From Ectocarpus siliculosus (lineage: Eukaryota > Sar > Phaeophyceae > Ectocarpales > Ectocarpaceae): 64,000 bases of DNA. Position numbers and translations under genes: made by a program. Location of the stretch: NCBI GenBank assembly GCA_000310025.1, contig FN649738.1, positions 1,126,350 through 1,190,349 on the forward strand. The letters are read 5' to 3'. Numbering within the stretch: position 1 is the stretch's first letter; each line of letters begins with the position of its first letter. Positions 58,601 through 64,000 of this stretch are shown here, one piece after another. A model generated the notes under the pieces. It ran no database searches. It saw only the letters and a list, made by a program, of their open reading frames with translations, and was not told the DNA's origin.

Positions 58601-59199
58601 GCGAAACAAAGACAGAACCGAACTTCAACATGACAACAGAAATGGTAAACTGCGTACAGATGTGAGTGTAAGCAAGCACTGCGAGCAAGGCAAACATCAG
58701 CAGTTAGCTCACGAGACGGTGCGCATAGCGCCTGGCGTGCCTAGGTTCAAGACGCGGCCTAGAAGGCGCACAGGGTTTAGACTAGTGCAGCCCAACGGCA
58801 AACCCTGAACGGACGAAAAGGTGCATGTGTGAGTATGTAGGCGGGCCAACAAATAGAATGTTCTTGTTCGACGTAGCTGTAACACAGCATTATGAGGTGG
58901 TACTGCTGATGAGTTGGACGCTTTGAATCGAAAGGGTTACGCTTGCGGGTATATCGTTGTTCGTGCGTACGTTCGTGGAAGGGCTCGGACGCTCCAAAAC
59001 ACCGCCGTGTACCCTCTCTCGGAAACGAACATGATGAATACTCCAAAACATCCCTCTACCCTGCTGTATCTTCCAATCTCAGCACAAGGTCTAGACTACT
59101 CACGTGCTTGTGTCCCGGCCTTCCGTGTTCTTCTTCTCCCTTACCACCGTGCTCGTGCCTACCCGCACCACCCTTGTGCTCCTCGTCGTGTCCCGGCAT
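55615..59199 (-). CDS. Gene C: acidic/Gly-Arg modular protein, paralogue of B and D
   Basis: Four exons, all phase 0: 59199-59104, 57653-57519, 56737-56615 and 55689-55615, giving 142 residues and TGA. Exon 1 starts MPGHDEEHKGGAGRHEHGG. Exon 2 is GRPGRRGGRRGHKGKRRP followed by a run of about 20 Asp/Glu. Exon 3 is CDDEEEEKFPGVRRAGRVAG then KAWKKEHGILGKIKDLNPQQ. Exon 4 is KDIRTAKREARMAFRKNARQ then EARK. It shares exon order, phases and key residues with gene D to its right on the same strand and gene B on the other. Basic-acidic-basic blocks would suit a histone chaperone-like or nucleolar factor, but that is speculation. A corrupted duplicate of exon 3 at 56931-57016 is an assembly artefact. 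The donor after exon 3 is GTCAGC. Confidence 0.75.
55716..56279 (+). repeat. Single inverted copy of the 9.4-11.2 kb composite repeat
   Basis: Starting with a G run and TGTACTCATACTCATAGTCG, it passes the tRNA-like head (GACCTCGCATCC, GGACGGAGCACGCCGG), the conserved body ending CTGCCTCGAGGAAGCTTG, the GGTTACCG/CGGTAACC hairpin, and ends CAAACACCGAGTGGGGG. It lies in the last intron of gene C. Confidence 0.9.
56745..57035. other. Assembly artefact around a 100-N gap
   Basis: The left flank after the G run, TTAAAAAATTTAAACCCCC, is a corrupted copy of 57050 onward (TTAAGACAATTGAACCACC); a 54-nt stretch aligns without gaps. The right flank 56931-57016 is a corrupted copy of 56675-56740, gene C exon 3. 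The true sequence probably joins about 56744 to 57020. Confidence 0.85.
57050..57115 (+). repeat. tRNA-like dispersed repeat core
   Basis: GAACCACCGTCCTCGAGAGG, ACGGATCACTGTTCCCACAG and AACC match the family core after a long G run, in intron 2 of gene C. Confidence 0.6.
57695..57754. repeat. Two exact-spaced 30-bp units
   Basis: TACTCCGAGTAGGT(C/A)G and TTAAAAAGATTGAG occur twice in tandem, differing at one position, just before gene C exon 2. Confidence 0.85.
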
Positions 59200-60372
59200 C
59201 TTGTTTTGGTTGCTGGGTGTCCTGAGAGATTTTTGGTTGCGAGGGTGTCAAGGGGGAAGATTCGAGAGTGATCAGGGTGGGGCAGGTGGAGTGGGCGCGT
59301 GGATGTTCTCGTTTTTGGTGGTGGTTCCATGATTACAACGAAAGTTCCGAGAACGCTGATTGAACACCGTATGACAGTCCCGTCGGCAAGGGGGTTTGAG
59401 AAAGTTCTAGGGCGCGTTCCAAGAAGACAGAACACGGCCGTAGTGTAGTGTGTGGTGTGGAGAGTAGATCGCATAGTCTAAGCTACGGCAGTACAAGAAA
59501 GCATGAAAGTGCTGCCGGTCGCCCCGCCCGGTGCGGTGGTTGGGGACAACATGTTGTAATCCCCTACGCAAACCTCAGAACGTTCTGACTCTACTTAGAT
59601 TGGGCTTCGAACTCCCTGGACTGAAAATATTGTCGCAGCAGACTGTACAGTAGACTACTGCTGCTGTGTCGAGTAAGTATGCATTGTGATTGATGGAGAA
59701 AATGAGGGCGGATGGTCGGGAGTAAACGCAAGAAAAGAGAGAACTCGTACTGAATCAACCCTACCTTCTCATCCTTCCCGCGCCACCAAATGCGCAGGAT
59801 TGGCCAAACACCGCGAGGAAACGTGGAGTGGGAATGAAAAATCATCCGCGTTATCACAAACCTTTCCCTATCTTCCCGTGTGACCCCAATCGCAAGAATA
59901 CAGTATAGTAGACGATGCCGAAAGGTGTCTGTGGTAGGTTTCCCTCCCCTCACTGAAAATACTTCAGCATACCCCTTCCAACTGCTGTGGGTATATCTCG
60001 AATGGGGAGTCTTTCTTCGCGTGTTTTATGTACTACAGACAGACGCACGACACACAAGGTAGTACACACAAGGTCACACAAGGTAGTACACACAAGGTAG
60101 CTTCATGACCACAGACGCGTACACACAAGGTAGTAGTTCTCCGCTGACGCCATGAATTCATTGATTACTAATCTATCGTGGACTTTTTTCTGGGATAGAG
60201 AGAGATGGAATCGCTGTGTACTAAAAAAACGACTGAATGAATGAATCACCGCAAGATACATGGTACGAAACCACGCACACACACACTTCATCGGTTAAAC
60301 GCTAAGTTCAACTTCCTTCATGAACGGAGTAATTGTACAAAGTTCTCGTTTTTTTTTTTTCTCATAACCTCT

Positions 60373-61161
60373 TCATTCACCGAAGAAAGTAGCACTCTTC
60401 CTTACTTTCGCAGCCCTCGCTCCTTTTATCTTGTTATGTTGTCTGTCGGAGAAATCATCAACAACATGGATGATACTCTCCCTTTTCTTGGCTGCTGTAC
60501 TCTCTCTCACTTGTTCCTCCTCCTGGTACCAGAGCTCCTTACTGACTGAGCTGCCCTTTTTTTCAGCCACAGCCGGCAGGCCTCCATTAATATCTCGTTT
60601 CATCGAGTTTAACATGCGTACTGCATGTCGTAGGGTTCTATAAGAAGCGTTTTGGGGGATAGGATTGAGCGGCTGACCGCGATCGTTGTAGGTTTGGATT
60701 GCTGGTTGCATACTGTGAATCAGTAATAGTAGCTGCTGACGAAGGCAACATGGGGTAACGTCCATCGTGCAGACCATCGATGAAAGAATCTCCTCAAACT
60801 TGGGCAGCGGACCCATATGCGGGCAATTATTGTAAGACACGGAAGAACTTCCAACAATTCGCCTAGTTTGTAATGAAGAGAGGTAGAGCCGGGTAGATAC
60901 CCGTTTCCCACCAATCACATGTCGTCTAAGACAGATGATTGGGCGATGGGCACGACGTTCGGTGAGAATCCCGGTTGGCACAGAAATGTGCCATGTTATG
61001 TTTTCTGGACACAAGAGTTTGGGGGCGTCATACTTCGTGCGGTTCCACTCTACATAAGAGTAGGAGTACGTTAACGACGCAACGCTTACTCCATCTGGTT
61101 TCTCCAGAGGCCGGAAAAAGAATAGTAAAAGGAGGTTACGGAGAGAAGATGTTTGAGGCAT
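60373..61161 (-). CDS. Intronless 262-codon ORF, unknown
   Basis: A continuous minus-strand frame starts at 61161 and ends at a stop at 60373. Composition is balanced and non-repetitive: VEWNRTKYDAPKLLCPENIT, HRPIICLRRHVIGGKR, QLLLLIHSMQPAIQTYNDRG, then a charged end with KKRESIIHVVDDFSDRQHNK. Chance is unlikely at this length in sequence of this composition. All better-supported genes in the window are split by introns, so an intronless frame suggests a recent retrocopy, a transposable-element or viral remnant, or a lineage-specific gene. No domain was recognised. ATG position is uncertain. Confidence 0.5.
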   Translation of the reverse strand: MPQTSSLRNLLLLFFFRPLEKPDGVSVASLTYSYSYVEWNRTKYDAPKLLCPENITWHISVPTGILTERRAHRPIICLRRHVIGGKRVSTRLYLSSLQTRRIVGSSSVSYNNCPHMGPLPKFEEILSSMVCTMDVTPCCLRQQLLLLIHSMQPAIQTYNDRGQPLNPIPQNASYRTLRHAVRMLNSMKRDINGGLPAVAEKKGSSVSKELWYQEEEQVRESTAAKKRESIIHVVDDFSDRQHNKIKGARAAKVRKSATFFGE

Positions 61162-61279
61162 AGACTAGCCAGGAGAAGGCGGCAGCTATAGTAGGGCATA
61201 GGAAGTGGGCTGAAGAGGCGGAAATAGGTACCGACAGGATAGATAGGTAGATGTGAAAAACGTTGTGGCGTCACCTTCG

Positions 61280-61405
61280 GCAACGCGAGAAGGAATGATC
61301 GGTCATCGGTCCTTCTGTGGGAACGAAGCTCCGTCCTCTCGAGGATGCGAGGTCAATAGCGGTCTAACCGCCGAGGGATGCACAACATGAGCACGCTCCA
61401 GAGAC
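61280..61405 (-). repeat. tRNA-like dispersed repeat, good copy
   Basis: On the minus strand it reads GTGCTCATGTTGTGCATCCC, TCGGCGGTTAGACCGCTATT, GACCTCGCATCC, TCGAGAGGACGGAGC and CTTCGTTCCCACAGAAGG, where CTTC/GAAG closes a T-arm-like hairpin. Confidence 0.75.
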
Positions 61406-61886
61406 TGGAAGTCCCATGTTTCGACTTTCCATAACCTACAACCTTTGGAGCGGCGGGCGGCGAGCCACTCTTGGTTCCGCAGCTGGTGCCGCCCCGAACG
61501 TAGACCTTGCAGCATACATACGTTTTCCGCTCTTCTTGCTTACAAAAAAACTTGCTACGATGCGCGTATCGTCCTCCTACAGTATTCAGTGCTCCTCCGC
61601 GGGCAAGTCTGCCAATTTTGAAGGTCCCCTCTATTTTGGGTCAGGCGCCAGCCATCGCGCCGACACCCAACGAAACGCCGTGAACAAAAAAACGCCCACA
61701 GTTCGTTTCCACTTGAAAAGCAAGAACTCATCCTGCTGGCGGAAAACTTGATCGGTCGCCTTTCAAAAACTCTCTTGACCGACAAATTCGACCGCTCCGG
61801 TTTCGTTCTACGACTGGCCGTTCGGTCTGTTGGCAGCGGGCGCGCCCTCTTTGGGTCCGACCAGGGAGCGTTTCGATCATGCGCGT

Positions 61887-63071
61887 TTACGCATGGGCCA
61901 GCCCGTGAGCATCCCTGAAGGCCACCCTAGCCTTTTTCACCACCTCCCGTACTTCTTTCTGCAAGTGGGGCGCAGCAATAATGTATAACGAGGGAGAGGA
62001 GGGGGGTAGGGGGTCAGACGCCCCTCGTGTGTATATGTGTGTTACAATCATACAGTCGACCGCGGTAATGTCCTGACCAATGAAAGTACGTCAAGCTCAG
62101 AGCGGCCAATATAAGGGGGAGAAACGCTTCTACAGTACCGTAAACACCATGATCCTAGACCCCCGACGGGGGGCCATGGGGGGAGGCTAGACTGCCCTCC
62201 CATTTGTGTGCGTGTGCGAGTTTGGCAATATACTCAGATGACGTGAGTGTTCTCCGCCCAGTGGGGTCTTGTTAACCGTGCGTGTGTTCGTCGCGCACGC
62301 AGGTCTTTCGGACATCTTCAGCGCGCGCACCTAGCAACAACAATGGTTTTGGGTCTGGAGGAGCTTGCTTGGTGGTGGGGTGGTCAGGACACGGCGAGGG
62401 GTTGATTTTCGTCACCTTCTGGGCCGGAGTCATGTCCCGGATCCTTCCCTGGGCGCCTGTCCTCTTCTTCCAGGCCTTGGCGGCGACGCGGCCCGCCCTC
62501 TGCAAGCCGGGGCACTTCTCCTCCTCCTCGTCGCCAGCCTGAATTCATTGATGCGGCGTCGGGGGAGGGTTCCGCGGAGGGAAGGGGATTATCCGTTAGT
62601 CACAAGCTAGAGGGGTGGAGGACCACAGGAAGGAACTCGCTCGAAAAGAATGTACTACACGTAGCGACATTACCCATTAACCACCATGCAGACCAGCAGT
62701 ACCACGAAAGATCACCGGCATCCTAGGGTACCAATAAAGGCCGCAATCAAACCAGTGGACGAGTCAGCGCTGACTGGAGTCTAACTGCTTGATTTTGGCT
62801 TCTAGAAACGTTGCGCTGACTAGTCTACTGATGGTTTGACTTTGATTACTGAACACCTTGGCCTGAAACAAGATCGTCCCCTATCAAAGAACAGAGGCAA
62901 AACCATCAAAATGATAATTAACAACAGCTACAGTAGCATACTTACGTCATCATCCTCGTCCTCAGAGTCCTCGTCGTCAGTGTCTTCGTCGTCGTCGGGG
63001 CGCCTCTTTGCCTTGTGTCCCCGCCTACCGCCCGTGCGGCCGGGCCCCTTACCACCGGGGGCCTCTCCCTC
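61887..63071 (-). CDS. Gene D: acidic/Gly-Arg modular protein, paralogue of gene C
   Basis: Three exons, all phase 0: 63071-62946, 62538-62416 and 61958-61887, ending TAA; at least one upstream exon (the MPGH-type start) is missing and probably lies beyond the window. The first visible exon reads GGRRGHKAKRRP followed by an Asp/Glu run; the next is DEEEEKCPGLQRAGRVAAKA then WKKRTGAQGRIRDMTPAQ, with exactly the 41-codon length of the matching exon in gene C; the last is KEVREVVKKARVAFRDAHGL. D is a tandem paralogue of C in the same orientation, so local duplication is likely. Function unknown. Confidence 0.7.
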
Positions 63072-64000
63072 CTGCTATGGCAGGGAACAGAAGAATATCA
63101 AGGGACACGGGTGGGGGGGATATAATGCACGCGCGCAGCACATGTAGTAAGTCGCGTGCGCCGTTGGAGAGATGCTGTGCGTATGCGAAGATCGACGTAG
63201 AGGCCTCCTTTTCGAGAAGCCCTACGAAGAGCAATCTCTCTCGCACATTCTTCTAATGCACGTGTGTGAGTACGAGAGACACACCGCTATACTCTCAAGT
63301 AGGCAACCTTTTTTGCGGCAAATGTTACAACAACAACAACAACGGCTATCCTTTTCAAGGGCGGGGCTTAGCCCGAACACGTACGTACATTCATACAATA
63401 TATAGTAATTTGTGGCGTAGTACGTGTTCAGAAGCGCAGTGGTCACTGGGCTACCAGTCAGCGTGGTCATCGTGCTCCTCAACCCACTTTGATGGCGTCA
63501 AAGGCCGAGTAGGGCGAGTGGGGGCGGGGACGGGGTAGTTGTCGTGGATCGTGGGCGACGTCGGTAGGTTCGAGTAGGCCGTACGATAAGGCTTCTACAG
63601 TTCTACCGGAATACTTCTCTTCGTTAGCACCTTTTGCTATGACTCGCCGGCACGTGAGTTGATAATATAGCACGACGGGCGTTGGGAAAACTCATACTTC
63701 AACCACAACTTTGTCCATGGATTATTTGGGGAAAAAACGGCCAACAGGGATGGTGTGAACAGAGACGCTCGTGCACGACACGCGTGTTTACACACACATG
63801 TCTTTCATCACGCCGTCGGCGATGCGCAACGTGAGTAGAGCCTCACAGCAGTAGCAGCTACTACTCCTGTAGTTCGAGCGACAGTGCGCACAGCACCTCG
63901 TGGCTAAGGATAAGAAGGTGCGACCATTTGATACGCGCCGGAGTCAGACGCAACACCCGTCCGTCAACTCTCCCACGACAACGTGCCTGCCCGTAGGCGG
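63072..64000. other. Region upstream of gene D's visible exons
   Basis: Probably the first intron of gene D. A minus-strand frame ending near 63479 reads GANEEKYSGRTVEALSYGLL but has no matched splice partners. A short (CAA)n lies at 63329-63343. No start exon of the MPGH type was found. Confidence 0.4.

Larger units (their letters stand above)
59200..61886. other. Spacer between genes C and D with an intronless ORF
   Basis: The promoter of gene C should lie just right of 59200, but no clear TATA or CCAAT was seen. ACACAAGGTAGTA-type short repeats occupy 60056-60135. The 262-codon ORF at 60373-61161 and a tRNA-like repeat at 61280-61405 fill the rest. Confidence 0.5.

Overview
The window is nuclear DNA from an intron-rich eukaryote. 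A stramenopile, most likely a brown alga, fits best: short exons (45-200 nt) lie between GT-AG introns of 0.3-3 kb, coding sequence is GC-rich, and introns and spacers are full of (CAA)n-tailed and poly-G/poly-C-headed repeats. No marker gene proves the lineage. No bacterial-style operon, rRNA, canonical tRNA or CRISPR array was seen. Gene models below were built by eye from splice signals and reading-phase agreement; most first exons and all UTRs remain uncertain.

Layout. 1-3.1 kb: low-quality sequence, then repeats, with one possible exon. 3.15-4.0 kb (-): first exon of a type II membrane protein. 5.27-12.86 kb (+): gene B, an Arg/Gly/Ser-rich protein, with a tandem array of a roughly 540-bp repeat in one intron. 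14.4-15.1 kb: 42-bp minisatellite. 16.4-22.1 kb (-): complete five-exon Cof-type HAD hydrolase. 24.1-25.2 kb (+): weak three-exon model of unknown function. 26.5-41.3 kb (+): prolyl oligopeptidase in 19 exons with the catalytic Ser, Asp and His region visible, lacking only the first exon. 42.3-46.9 kb (-): complete five-exon RGG-rich SAP-domain protein. 50.3-53.4 kb (+): Ala/Lys-rich helical protein. 55.6-59.2 kb and 61.9-63.1 kb (-): genes C and D, tandem paralogues related to gene B, with a 262-codon intronless ORF between them.

Three things stand out. (1) B, C and D form a three-member family with the same exon order and only phase-0 introns; I do not recognise the family. (2) Tandem duplications that copy a splice site plus the adjoining exon edge occur next to at least five exons in the oligopeptidase gene and the helical-protein gene, and probably in gene B. 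One creates an in-frame 33-nt candidate mini-exon; another carries a PIF/Harbinger-like MITE with a reconstructable TAA target duplication. (3) Two of the three N-gaps appear to be assembly artefacts: each is flanked by corrupted copies of the same local sequence, both beginning at poly-G tracts that head a tRNA-like dispersed repeat.
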